From assembly GCF_003254545.1 (NCBI RefSeq), contig NZ_QJRH01000071.1, forward strand, positions 366,992-430,991: a stretch of DNA of 64,000 nucleotides, given 5' to 3'. The stretch comes from Flavobacterium tistrianum (GTDB taxonomy: Bacteria; Bacteroidota; Bacteroidia; Flavobacteriales; Flavobacteriaceae). Made by a program: the position numbers and the translations under genes. The notes beneath the pieces were generated by a model. That model was not told where the DNA came from, searched no databases, and saw only the letters and a list, made by a program, of their open reading frames with translations. Positions 40,891 through 49,912 of this stretch are shown in pieces. Position 1 is the first letter of the stretch, and the number at the start of each line of letters is the position of its first letter.

Positions 40891-40920
40891 AAAAAAGCGA
40901 GATGAAAATCCCGCTTTTTT
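40891..40920 (-). terminator. Terminator of the SPOR-domain gene
   Basis: AAAAAAGCGAG pairs with CCCGCTTTTTT (one mismatch) around an 8-nt loop, with a T-run on the minus strand. It is 15 bp past the gene's stop. Confidence 0.8.
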
Positions 40921-40934
40921 TTGTTTCTTATGAA

Positions 40935-41324
40935 TTATTTACCTGGTTTAAGTAGGAAGACACTTTTGTATCTTTTCTTGATTTCTGCCAGATTTCTTTC
41001 GGCTTCTATTCTGGTTTTAAAATTCCCAACAATTACCTTGTAATTTGGAGTGCTAAAAATGATAGTTCCGTCTATGTCTGAATTTTCTCTTTTGAAATCC
41101 GATAACGTTTTTTTTGCCTCGTCACTTTTGCCGCTAAAGATTTGGATTCTATAAGTATCGTTTGTATTTATTGACGTGTTAATTTTGCGTTTCTCATTTA
41201 GCAATTGCTCAAATTTAGGATCTTGATTCAATGTTAAATTTTGGTCTTGCGCGTTAATATTGTGCGCGAAAGCAATCGTTGTAATTGTTAATAAAAGGCT
41301 TTTTGAAGGACTTAAAATTCTCAT
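40935..41324 (-). CDS. SPOR domain-containing periplasmic protein
   Basis: The 129-residue protein has a signal peptide (MRILSPSKSLLLTITTIAFA). A C-terminal SPOR domain (about 55-125) has YRIQIFSGKSDEAKKTLSDF, NYKVIVGNFKTRIEAERNLAEIKKRY and SVFLLKPGK. SPOR domains bind denuded peptidoglycan at division sites. The upstream ATG at 41345 is less likely because its first residues (HKNHHIM) would precede a normal signal peptide. Divergent from the ACIII operon. Role in envelope maintenance or division is inferred. Confidence 0.88.
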   Translation of the reverse strand: MRILSPSKSLLLTITTIAFAHNINAQDQNLTLNQDPKFEQLLNEKRKINTSINTNDTYRIQIFSGKSDEAKKTLSDFKRENSDIDGTIIFSTPNYKVIVGNFKTRIEAERNLAEIKKRYKSVFLLKPGK

Positions 41325-41427
41325 AATGTGATGGTTTTTATGCAAAAATACTATTTAAAGTTTGAGTGTAAAATTTTAATATTATTTAGAATTGATATAA
41401 ATTGATAATTAAGACTATTTTAAGGTT

Positions 41428-41456
41428 TTGAGAATAGCTCATAAGTCGTATTTTTG
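41428..41456 (+). promoter_or_regulatory. Promoter of the ACIII-oxidase operon
   Basis: TTG at 41428-41430, an 18-bp spacer and TATTTTTG at 41449-41456 match the consensus. The actA start codon is about 90 bp downstream, leaving an unassigned leader. Confidence 0.65.
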
Positions 41457-41544
41457 TGCAAGTTTTAAAAGAGGGTATAGGTTTTTGCTGGATTTAGTAC
41501 AGAAAAAATCATACCAAAAATTAGTAGACAATTATTTATACTAT

Positions 41545-42879
41545 ATGAAAAAGGTGGGTAACCATAATTCGATCTCAAGAAAATTACTGCTTGGCTTATC
41601 GCTAACGTTAATTTTCTCCCTAACTTCATTTGCTCAAGATGCTGCTGCTCCGGCGGCGCCTGAGGCTGCTGCGGCTGCTCCAGCTGCAGGAGGCGGTGAT
41701 CCAGTAAAAGGGAAAGAACTTTTTAATGCAAATTGCGCTGCATGTCACAAATTAGATGCTAAATCAACTGGTCCTGCTTTAAGGGGAGTTGCTTCTAAGC
41801 ATGATATGGCTTGGATTTACAAGTGGGTGCATAACAGTTCTGACATGATTAAGTCAGGTGATCCTGTTGCTGTTAAACTTTTTGAGGAAAATAACAAAGC
41901 TGTTATGACTTCGTTTCCTCAATTGTCTGAAGGAGATATTGATAATATTATAGCGTATACTTCTGAGCCTAAAGCTGAACCTGCTGCGGCTACAGGTGGT
42001 GCCGCAACTCCTCCTGGAACAAATGTTCAAGATGGCGCTATTTCAAATAACATTATTTTAGGGGCTCTTGCTCTTGTTATGGCTATTTTAGTTGTGATGT
42101 TGTTCATGGTAAACAAGGTTTTAACTAAAGTTGCAAATAAAAACGGTATTGAGGTTGCTCCAAAAGAAGAAAGGCTTCCAATCTGGAAAGCTTTCGCTAA
42201 AAATCAATTCTTGGTTCTAGTAACTGCAATCTTCTTGCTTTTGGCTAGTGGTTATTTTGTTTACGGATACTTGATGCAAGTAGGTGTAGATCAGAATTAT
42301 GAGCCAATTCAGCCAATTCACTACTCTCACAAAATTCACGCTGGTGATAACGAAATCAATTGTAAATATTGCCACTCTGCTGCTCGTGTAAGTAAAACAG
42401 CTGGTATTCCTTCTTTAAATGTTTGTATGAACTGTCATAAAAACATTTCAGAGGTTGCTGAAACTACTGCTACTCCTGAGTACAGCAAAGCGTTCTACGA
42501 TGCACAAATCCAAAAATTATATGATGCTGTTGGATGGGATAAGACTAAACAGGCTTATACTGGAAAAACAATGCCTGTAAAATGGGTTCGTATTCACAAC
42601 TTGCCTGACTTCGTTTACTTCAATCACTCTCAACACGTTTCTGTTGCTGGTATTGAATGTCAAACTTGTCACGGACCAGTACAAGAATTTGAAATCATGA
42701 AGCAATACTCTAAATTAACAATGGGATGGTGTGTTGATTGCCATAGAAAAACTGATGTTAAGATGGAAGGTAATGCTTACTATGACAAAATTCATGCTGA
42801 GCTTTCTAAAAAATACGGTGTAGAGAAATTAACTGCAGCGCAAATGGGAGGTTTAGAGTGTGGTAAATGCCACTATTAA
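41545..42879 (+). CDS. actA: ACIII subunit ActA, hexahaem form with N-terminal monohaem domain
   Basis: The 444-residue protein has an N-terminal signal peptide (SRKLLLGLSLTLIFSLTSFA) and an Ala-rich linker. A cytochrome c domain follows (GKELFNANCAACHKLDAKSTGPALRGV), then a membrane helix (NNIILGALALVMAILVVMLF), then a second helix, then a five-haem domain. CxxCH motifs are CAACH, CKYCH, CMNCH, CQTCH, CVDCH and CGKCH, six in total. Rhodothermus ActA is pentahaem, so the first haem domain is an N-terminal fusion. ACIII oxidises menaquinol and passes electrons to the oxidase. The start is the ATG at 41545; the frame upstream is not signal-like. Confidence 0.93.
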   Translation: MKKVGNHNSISRKLLLGLSLTLIFSLTSFAQDAAAPAAPEAAAAAPAAGGGDPVKGKELFNANCAACHKLDAKSTGPALRGVASKHDMAWIYKWVHNSSDMIKSGDPVAVKLFEENNKAVMTSFPQLSEGDIDNIIAYTSEPKAEPAAATGGAATPPGTNVQDGAISNNIILGALALVMAILVVMLFMVNKVLTKVANKNGIEVAPKEERLPIWKAFAKNQFLVLVTAIFLLLASGYFVYGYLMQVGVDQNYEPIQPIHYSHKIHAGDNEINCKYCHSAARVSKTAGIPSLNVCMNCHKNISEVAETTATPEYSKAFYDAQIQKLYDAVGWDKTKQAYTGKTMPVKWVRIHNLPDFVYFNHSQHVSVAGIECQTCHGPVQEFEIMKQYSKLTMGWCVDCHRKTDVKMEGNAYYDKIHAELSKKYGVEKLTAAQMGGLECGKCHY

Positions 42880-42911
42880 TCGATTTATTAAGATTTTAAT
42901 ATATATATACA

Positions 42912-45900
42912 ATGTCATCAAACAAAAAATACTGGAAAAGTGTTGAGGAGCTAGAAAATAGCTCTATTGTTGAGGCGCTTAGAAATAACGAATTTGTTGA
43001 AGAAATTCCAACTGATGAGTTTTTGGGTAATGCTGAGGCTTTATCTACATCAGGAACTTCACGTCGTGACTTTTTAAAGTACGTAGGGTTTAGTACGGCG
43101 GCTGTAACATTAGCTGCTTGCGAAGGTCCGGTTCACAAGTCTATCCCTTATGTATTACAACCAGAGCAAATCATCCCTGGTGTTGCAGATTATTATGCAA
43201 CTACAGTTTTTGATGGATTTGATTTTGCTAATCTTTTGGTGAAAACTCGTGAGGGTCGTCCAATTAAAATTGAAAACAATACAATTGCTGGAGCTAAATT
43301 TTCTGCGAATGCTAGAATTCATGCATCTATATTAGGTCTGTATGATAGCGCTCGTTTAAAAGAGCCAAAAGTAGACGGTCAAAACTCTTCTTGGTCGGCT
43401 GTTGATTTGAAAATCAAATCAAGTTTAGCAGATGCTAAAGCTAAAGGTGGTCAAGTAGTATTATTAACTAATACTTTAGCAAGTCCATCTACAGAAAAAT
43501 TAATTGCTGAGTTTATTGCTAAAAATCCAAATGCTAAGCACGTTGTGTATGACGCAGTTTCTTCATCTGAAGCATTAGATGCTTTTGAAGCTGTATACGG
43601 TCAAAGAGCTTTAGTAGATTACGATTTTTCAAAAGCTTCTTTAATTGTATCTGTTGGTGCTGATTTCTTAGGAGATTGGCAAGGTGGAGGATATGATACT
43701 GGATATGCACAAGGACGTATTCCACAAAACGGAAAAATGTCTCGTCACTTCCAATTTGAATCAAACATGACATTGTCTGGAGCTGCTGCTGATAAGCGTG
43801 TTCCAATGACTGTAGCTGCTCAAAAGCAAGCTTTAGTTCAAATTTATAATATTGTTGTAGGTGCTTCTATTCCTGTAGCTTTAGAAGGAAACTTTAAAAC
43901 TGAAGTAGTAAAAGCTGCACAACAGCTTAAAGCTGCTGGTTCAAAAGGAGTTTTAGTATCTGGAATTGAAGATAAAAATGCTCAATTATTAGTTTTAGCT
44001 ATCAATCAAGTATTGGCTAGTGAGGCTTTTAGTACTGCTGGAGCAAGACAAATTAGAAAGGGTTCTAATGCTGCAATTGCACAGTTAATTAAAGATTTGA
44101 ACGCAGGAAGTGTTCATACTTTAATTATGAGCGGAGTTAACCCAGTTTACACTTTGGCTGATTCAGAAGCTTTTGTTTCAGGATTGAAAAAAGTTAAAAC
44201 GTCTGTTGCTTTTTCATTAAAAGAAGACGAAACTGCATCAATTGTTTCAATTGCTGCACCAGCTCCTCACTATTTAGAGTCTTGGGGAGATCTTGAGCTT
44301 ACAAGTGGAACTTACAGTTTAACTCAGCCTACAATCCGTCCTATTTTCAATACAAAACAATTTCAAGATGTTTTATTGTCAGTAAACGGTGTTGCTGGTA
44401 CTTATTATGACTATTTAAAAGCAAATTCTGGAGCTTATACTGGAGGAGCTTCTTGGAACAAAGTATTACACGATGGTGTAGCTGTTCTTGGAACTTCAGC
44501 ATTATCAGGAGGAGCTATTGATGCTGCTACTGCTGCAAATGCGGTTGCAAGATCTAAATCAGCTGGTGATTTTGAATTAGTTTTATATACTAAAACAGGA
44601 TTAGGAGATGGACAGCACGCTAACAACCCTTGGTTGCAAGAGTTTCCAGATCCTATTACAAGAGTTTCTTGGGATAACTATGTTACAGTTTCTAATGCTG
44701 ATGCTAAAAAACTTGGTTTATCAAATGAAATTGTTGCAAATGGAGGATTAAATGGTAGTTATGCTACTATTACTGTTGACGGAACTAAATTGGAAAATGT
44801 TCCAGTGATCGTTCAGCCAGGTCAAGCAGTTGGTACTTTAGGACTAGCTCTTGGTTACGGACGTAAAGCAGCTCTTAAAGAAGAAATGCAAGTAGGTTTA
44901 AATGCTTACGCTTTATATAAAGGTTTCAATAATGTTCAATCTGTATCTATAGCAAAAGCTGGAGGAGTACACGAGTTTGCTTGTGTTCAAGGTCAGAAAA
45001 CTTTAATGGGTAGAGGAGATATTATTAAAGAAACTACTTTAGAAATATTCAATACTAAAGATGCTGAACATTGGAACGAAAAACCAATGGTATCTTTAGA
45101 TCACCAAGAAGTTGAGGCTACTACTGTAGATCTTTGGGAATCATTTGATCGCACAACTGGTCACCACTTTAATCTTTCAATTGACTTAAATGCTTGTACT
45201 GGATGTGGAGCTTGCGTTATCGCTTGTCACGCTGAAAACAACGTTCCTGTTGTAGGTAAAGCAGAGGTAAGAAGAAGCCGTGATATGCACTGGTTACGTA
45301 TCGATAGATACTACTCTTCTGAAAGTACTTTTGAAGGTGATAATGAAAGAAAAGAAGGAATTGCTGGTTTATCTAGTTCATTATCTACATTTAATGAAAT
45401 GGAAAAAGCAGGAGATAATCCTCAAGTTGCATTCCAACCTGTAATGTGTCAACACTGTAACCACGCACCTTGTGAAACAGTTTGTCCTGTTGCTGCAACT
45501 TCTCACGGTCGCGAAGGCCAAAACCATATGGCTTACAACAGATGTGTTGGTACTCGTTACTGTGCAAACAACTGTCCATATAAAGTACGTCGTTTTAACT
45601 GGTTCTTATACAACAAAAACAGCGAGTTCGATTATCATATGAACGATGATTTAGGACGTATGGTTCTTAATCCAGACGTTAACGTACGTTCTCGTGGTGT
45701 TATGGAGAAATGTTCTATGTGTATCCAAATGACACAAGCGACTAAATTAAAAGCTAAAAACGAAGGCCGTCCAGTTAGAGATGGTGAATTCCAAACAGCT
45801 TGTTCTAGTGCTTGTTCTTCAGGAGCGATGATATTTGGTGATGTAAATGATAAAGAAAGTAAAGTTGCTAAATTAGCTGCTGACGAAAGATCATACCACT

Positions 45901-45962
45901 TATTAGAGCATGTAGGTACAAAACCTAATGTGGTTTACCATGTTAAAGTTAGAAATACTTAG
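42912..45962 (+). CDS. actB: ACIII subunit ActB, Fe-S and molybdopterin-oxidoreductase-like
   Basis: The 1016-residue protein begins with a Tat-type motif (SRRDFLKYVGFSTAAVTLAAC) ending in a lipobox-like AAC. The N-terminal two thirds resemble molybdopterin oxidoreductases without a Mo cofactor, as known for ActB. The C-terminal third binds iron-sulfur clusters: ACTGCGACVIACHAENNVPVV, CQHCNHAPCETVCPV, CVGTRYCANNCPYKVRRF and CSMCIQ. It faces the periplasm and relays electrons from ActC to ActA. It starts 32 bp after actA. Confidence 0.97.
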   Translation: MSSNKKYWKSVEELENSSIVEALRNNEFVEEIPTDEFLGNAEALSTSGTSRRDFLKYVGFSTAAVTLAACEGPVHKSIPYVLQPEQIIPGVADYYATTVFDGFDFANLLVKTREGRPIKIENNTIAGAKFSANARIHASILGLYDSARLKEPKVDGQNSSWSAVDLKIKSSLADAKAKGGQVVLLTNTLASPSTEKLIAEFIAKNPNAKHVVYDAVSSSEALDAFEAVYGQRALVDYDFSKASLIVSVGADFLGDWQGGGYDTGYAQGRIPQNGKMSRHFQFESNMTLSGAAADKRVPMTVAAQKQALVQIYNIVVGASIPVALEGNFKTEVVKAAQQLKAAGSKGVLVSGIEDKNAQLLVLAINQVLASEAFSTAGARQIRKGSNAAIAQLIKDLNAGSVHTLIMSGVNPVYTLADSEAFVSGLKKVKTSVAFSLKEDETASIVSIAAPAPHYLESWGDLELTSGTYSLTQPTIRPIFNTKQFQDVLLSVNGVAGTYYDYLKANSGAYTGGASWNKVLHDGVAVLGTSALSGGAIDAATAANAVARSKSAGDFELVLYTKTGLGDGQHANNPWLQEFPDPITRVSWDNYVTVSNADAKKLGLSNEIVANGGLNGSYATITVDGTKLENVPVIVQPGQAVGTLGLALGYGRKAALKEEMQVGLNAYALYKGFNNVQSVSIAKAGGVHEFACVQGQKTLMGRGDIIKETTLEIFNTKDAEHWNEKPMVSLDHQEVEATTVDLWESFDRTTGHHFNLSIDLNACTGCGACVIACHAENNVPVVGKAEVRRSRDMHWLRIDRYYSSESTFEGDNERKEGIAGLSSSLSTFNEMEKAGDNPQVAFQPVMCQHCNHAPCETVCPVAATSHGREGQNHMAYNRCVGTRYCANNCPYKVRRFNWFLYNKNSEFDYHMNDDLGRMVLNPDVNVRSRGVMEKCSMCIQMTQATKLKAKNEGRPVRDGEFQTACSSACSSGAMIFGDVNDKESKVAKLAADERSYHLLEHVGTKPNVVYHVKVRNT

Positions 45963-45996
45963 TAAAATTATTAATTAAGAAACAATATAAAGGATT

Positions 45997-47400
45997 ATGT
46001 CGTCTCACTTCGAAGCACCCATTAGAAAACCTTTAGTTATAGGTGATAAATCTTATCACGATGTAACTGTAGATGTAGCTGCACCTGTTGAGGGGCCTGC
46101 AAACAAACAATGGTGGATTGTATTTTCAATCGCATTAATAGCCTTCCTTTGGGGGTTAGGTTGTATAATTTACACCGTATCTACCGGTATCGGAACATGG
46201 GGATTAAATAAAACAGTTGGCTGGGCTTGGGATATTACTAACTTCGTTTGGTGGGTTGGTATTGGTCACGCTGGAACATTAATTTCTGCGGTATTATTAC
46301 TTTTCCGTCAACGTTGGAGAATGGCCATCAACCGTTCTGCAGAAGCTATGACTATTTTCTCTGTAGTTCAAGCAGGTCTTTTCCCAATCATTCACATGGG
46401 ACGTCCATGGTTAGCATACTGGGTATTACCTATTCCAAACCAATTTGGATCTTTATGGGTAAACTTTAACTCACCTTTACTTTGGGACGTATTCGCGATT
46501 TCAACGTATCTTTCAGTATCATTAGTTTTCTGGTGGACTGGTTTGTTACCTGACTTTGCAATGCTTCGTGATAGAGCTATTACTCCTTTTAACAAAAGAG
46601 TGTATTCTATCTTAAGTTTTGGATGGAGCGGTAGAGCAAAAGACTGGCAGCGTTTTGAAGAAGTATCTTTAGTATTAGCTGGTTTAGCTACTCCACTTGT
46701 ACTTTCTGTACACACAATTGTATCTATGGACTTTGCTACTTCTGTAATTCCTGGATGGCATACAACAATTTTCCCTCCATACTTCGTTGCTGGAGCGGTT
46801 TTCTCTGGATTCGCGATGGTAAACACATTGCTTATCGTTATGAGAAAAGTATCTAACCTTGAAGCATACATCACATTACAGCATATCGAGTTAATGAACA
46901 TCATTATCATGATTACTGGATCTATCGTAGGTGTAGCTTATATCACTGAGTTATTCGTAGCTTGGTATTCAGGTGTAGAATATGAGCAATATGCATTCTT
47001 AAACAGAGCTACTGGACCTTACTGGTGGGCATATTGGTCAATGATGACATGTAACGTGTTCTCTCCTCAGTTCATGTGGTTCAAAAAATTAAGAACAAGT
47101 ATCATGTTCTCATTCATCATTTCGATTGTTGTAAACATCGGTATGTGGTTTGAAAGATTCGTAATTATTGTTACTTCTTTACATAGAGATTACCTTCCAT
47201 CTTCTTGGACAATGTTCTCACCAACATTTGTTGATATTGGAATTTTCATTGGAACAATTGGTTTCTTCTTTGTATTGTTTTTATTATACTCTAGAACATT
47301 CCCTGTAATTGCTCAGGCAGAGGTTAAAACAATTTTGAAAGGAACAGGAGATAATTACATTAGAGAAAGAGCAAAAAGTAAAGATTCACATCATGAGTAA
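45997..47400 (+). CDS. actC: ACIII subunit ActC (NrfD-like quinone-binding membrane protein)
   Basis: The 467-residue integral membrane protein has about ten hydrophobic segments. NrfD-family features include WVGIGHAGTLISAVLLLFRQRWR and WPRPWLAYWVLP-like HMGRPWLAYWVLP, followed by the bundle that binds menaquinol. It ends with RERAKSKDSHHE. Its stop overlaps the actD start by 8 bp. Confidence 0.96.
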   Translation: MSSHFEAPIRKPLVIGDKSYHDVTVDVAAPVEGPANKQWWIVFSIALIAFLWGLGCIIYTVSTGIGTWGLNKTVGWAWDITNFVWWVGIGHAGTLISAVLLLFRQRWRMAINRSAEAMTIFSVVQAGLFPIIHMGRPWLAYWVLPIPNQFGSLWVNFNSPLLWDVFAISTYLSVSLVFWWTGLLPDFAMLRDRAITPFNKRVYSILSFGWSGRAKDWQRFEEVSLVLAGLATPLVLSVHTIVSMDFATSVIPGWHTTIFPPYFVAGAVFSGFAMVNTLLIVMRKVSNLEAYITLQHIELMNIIIMITGSIVGVAYITELFVAWYSGVEYEQYAFLNRATGPYWWAYWSMMTCNVFSPQFMWFKKLRTSIMFSFIISIVVNIGMWFERFVIIVTSLHRDYLPSSWTMFSPTFVDIGIFIGTIGFFFVLFLLYSRTFPVIAQAEVKTILKGTGDNYIRERAKSKDSHHE

Positions 47401-47917
47401 TAAAGTTATATACGCCATTTATAATGACGATGACGTTTTGATGAATGCAGTAAAGAAAACTAGAGCTGCTCATCATCATATTGAAGAGGTTTTTACTCCA
47501 TTCCCGGTTCACGGTTTGGATAAAGCCATGGGATTAGCACCAACAAGATTAGCAATATGTGCTTTTTTATATGGATGTGTTGGTATTTCTGTTGCAACAA
47601 CAATGATGGGTTACATCATGATTCATGATTGGCCGCAGGATATTGGTGGTAAACCAAGTTTTAGTTTCATCCAAAATATGCCATCTTTTGTCCCAATTAT
47701 GTTTGAGATGACTGTATTTTTTGCAGCTCACTTAATGGTAATTACTTTTTACATGAGAAGTAGATTATGGCCTTTTAAAGAAGCTGAAAACCCAGATGTA
47801 AGAACAACTGATGACCATTTTTTAATGGAGGTTGCTGTAAATGATAACGAAGCTGAATTAGTTTCTTTCTTTGAAGGAACTGGAGCTGTTGAAGTTAAAG
47901 TAATAGAAAAGAATTAA
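47393..47917 (+). CDS. actD: ACIII subunit ActD (DUF3341)
   Basis: The 174-residue membrane protein has two helices (LAICAFLYGCVGISVATTMMGYIM and FVPIMFEMTVFFAAHLMVI). A cytoplasmic N-terminal domain contains AIYNDDDVLMNAVKKTRAAHHHIEEVFTPFPVHGLDKAMGL, the DUF3341 signature. The subunit is structural and has no cofactor. It overlaps actC by 8 bp and is 8 bp from actE. Confidence 0.95.
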   Translation: MSNKVIYAIYNDDDVLMNAVKKTRAAHHHIEEVFTPFPVHGLDKAMGLAPTRLAICAFLYGCVGISVATTMMGYIMIHDWPQDIGGKPSFSFIQNMPSFVPIMFEMTVFFAAHLMVITFYMRSRLWPFKEAENPDVRTTDDHFLMEVAVNDNEAELVSFFEGTGAVEVKVIEKN

Positions 47918-47925
47918 TTGTAGCT

Positions 47926-48471
47926 ATGAAAAGGATATATAAAATAACACTTTTAGTTGGTATAACTATTTTAGTTTCATCTTGCCACAATAATTCGGCA
48001 CCGAACTATCAGTATTTCCCTAATATGTATGAATCTGTTGCTTACGAGCCATATTCAGAAGCAAAAATATTTAAGGGAGGAAAAGAAGGACAGCTTCCTG
48101 TTGCAGGAACTATCAATAGAGGTTTTGAACCTTATGAATATGAAAATTCAACTGCTGGTTATGAATTAGCAAAAGCTAATTTAAAATCACCTTTAACAGA
48201 AGAAGAGAAAAACTCTGGAAAAGGAAAAGAACTTTTCGAAATTTACTGTATCAGTTGCCATGGTGCTGCTGGTAACGGTAAAGGTAAATTGGTTGAGAGA
48301 GAGAAATTTCTTGGAGTACCTAGCTATAAAGACAGAGAGATCACTGAAGGAAGTATCTTTCATGTTGAGACTTATGGTTTAAATGCAATGGGTTCACATG
48401 CAAATCAATTAAGTGCTCACGAACGTTGGTTAGTTGCTGACTATGTTCTGAAACTAAGAAGCCAATTATAA
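47926..48471 (+). CDS. actE: ACIII subunit ActE, monohaem cytochrome c lipoprotein
   Basis: The 181-residue protein has a lipoprotein signal (ITLLVGITILVSSC) and a class I cytochrome c domain with CISCHGAAGNGKGKL. ActE is the extra monohaem subunit of ACIII. GSHANQ near the end could be near the sixth ligand, but I do not see a clear methionine assignment beyond NAMGSH. It starts directly after actD and ends one base before the next frame opens. Confidence 0.94.
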   Translation: MKRIYKITLLVGITILVSSCHNNSAPNYQYFPNMYESVAYEPYSEAKIFKGGKEGQLPVAGTINRGFEPYEYENSTAGYELAKANLKSPLTEEEKNSGKGKELFEIYCISCHGAAGNGKGKLVEREKFLGVPSYKDREITEGSIFHVETYGLNAMGSHANQLSAHERWLVADYVLKLRSQL

Positions 48472-48498
48472 TTGTTGAACAAACTGATCGTAATAGAT

Positions 48499-49893
48499 AT
48501 GTATACATTTTCAAGTAAATTAAAAACTTTTTCTATCATCTTAATGGCCGTTGGTTTATTAGGAATTGGGTATGGTTTTTTAAGTGCACCAAAAGATATT
48601 CAAGAAGTTGAAAAAATACTAGCTGCAGATGAACATGGTTCACATGGTGCTGCACATGAAGAAAAAGCGGAGGCATCTCACAAAGAAGCAGGTCATCATG
48701 AAGCTGCTGAAGCTGGACATGACGCTCACAAAGGAGCAGCACATGCTGAAGTTTCTGGTGCAAATGAGCACGAAAAACATTTAGAGCACGTATTACACCA
48801 ATTGCAAAACAAGCCTTGGTCTGCTGTATATGTAGCTTGTATTTTCTTTTTACTGCTTTCAATGGGAGTTTTAGCTTTCTATGCTATCCAACAAGTTGCT
48901 CAAGCTGGTTGGTCTCCAGTTTTGTTTAGAGTTATGCAAGGTATCACAGCTTATTTACCAGCTGGTTCTGTTATCTTTTTTATCATCTTAGTTTTATGCG
49001 GATTGCACTTCAACCATATCTTTGTTTGGTTAGGTGAAGGTGTAACAGATCCTAAAAACGCTAATTATGATGCAATTATTGCTGGAAAATCTGGTTATTT
49101 GAATTTTCCTTTCTGGATTGTAAGAGCAGCTATCTTTTTGTTAGGATGGAACTTATACCGATACTATTCTAGAAAAAACTGTTTAGAGCAAGATGAGGCA
49201 AATGATGATCTTTACTACAAAAAGAACTTCAAAGCTTCTGCAGGATTCTTAGTATTCTTCATTGTATCTGAGTCTATCATGGCTTGGGATTGGATTATGT
49301 CATTTGACCCACACTGGTTTAGTACATTGTTTGCTTGGTATGTATTTGCTTCTTTCTTCGTAAGTGGTATTACAACTATTGCATTAGTAACAATTTATTT
49401 AAAATCAAAAGGATATTTAGAGTATGTAAATACAAGTCATATCCATGATTTAGCTAAGTTTATGTTTGGTATTAGTGTATTCTGGACTTATTTATGGTTC
49501 TCTCAATTCATGTTGATTTGGTACGCTAACATTCCAGAAGAGGTAACTTATTTTGTAACAAGAATTCAATTATATAACCTTCCTTTCTTTGGAGCGGTTG
49601 TTATGAACTTTGTTTTCCCATTATTAATATTAATCAATACTGACTTCAAACGTCTTAACTGGGTTGTTGTAATGGCAGGTATTGTAATATTATTAGGTCA
49701 TTATGTTGATTTCTTTAATATGATTATGCCTGGTACAGTAGGAGACAAATGGTTTATTGGAGTTCCTGAAATTGCATCAATTCTTTTCTTCTTAGGTTTA
49801 TTTATATTTGTTGTATTTACTGCATTAACTAAATCTCCTTTGCTTGCAAAAAGAAATCCTTTCATCGAAGAAAGTAAACATTTTCATTATTAA
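48499..49893 (+). CDS. actF: ACIII subunit ActF (NrfD-like membrane protein)
   Basis: The 464-residue membrane protein has about ten segments and is related to ActC. The start is ATG at 48499 (MYTFSSKLKTFSII); a TTG at 48472 is possible but adds no homologous residues. Residues about 40-105 form a loop rich in His, Ala and Glu (EHGSHGAAHEEKAEASHKEA...), unlike the ActC loop. A core with SESIMAWDWIMSFDPHWFSTLFAWY is family-typical. Confidence 0.95.
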   Translation: MYTFSSKLKTFSIILMAVGLLGIGYGFLSAPKDIQEVEKILAADEHGSHGAAHEEKAEASHKEAGHHEAAEAGHDAHKGAAHAEVSGANEHEKHLEHVLHQLQNKPWSAVYVACIFFLLLSMGVLAFYAIQQVAQAGWSPVLFRVMQGITAYLPAGSVIFFIILVLCGLHFNHIFVWLGEGVTDPKNANYDAIIAGKSGYLNFPFWIVRAAIFLLGWNLYRYYSRKNCLEQDEANDDLYYKKNFKASAGFLVFFIVSESIMAWDWIMSFDPHWFSTLFAWYVFASFFVSGITTIALVTIYLKSKGYLEYVNTSHIHDLAKFMFGISVFWTYLWFSQFMLIWYANIPEEVTYFVTRIQLYNLPFFGAVVMNFVFPLLILINTDFKRLNWVVVMAGIVILLGHYVDFFNMIMPGTVGDKWFIGVPEIASILFFLGLFIFVVFTALTKSPLLAKRNPFIEESKHFHY

Positions 49894-49912
49894 TATTTAA
49901 AGAAGTAAACAG

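Noticed and set aside
46392..46910. Minus-strand open frame of 172 codons within actC
   Set aside because: It is antisense to a well-conserved membrane protein gene and has no recognisable domain or promoter.
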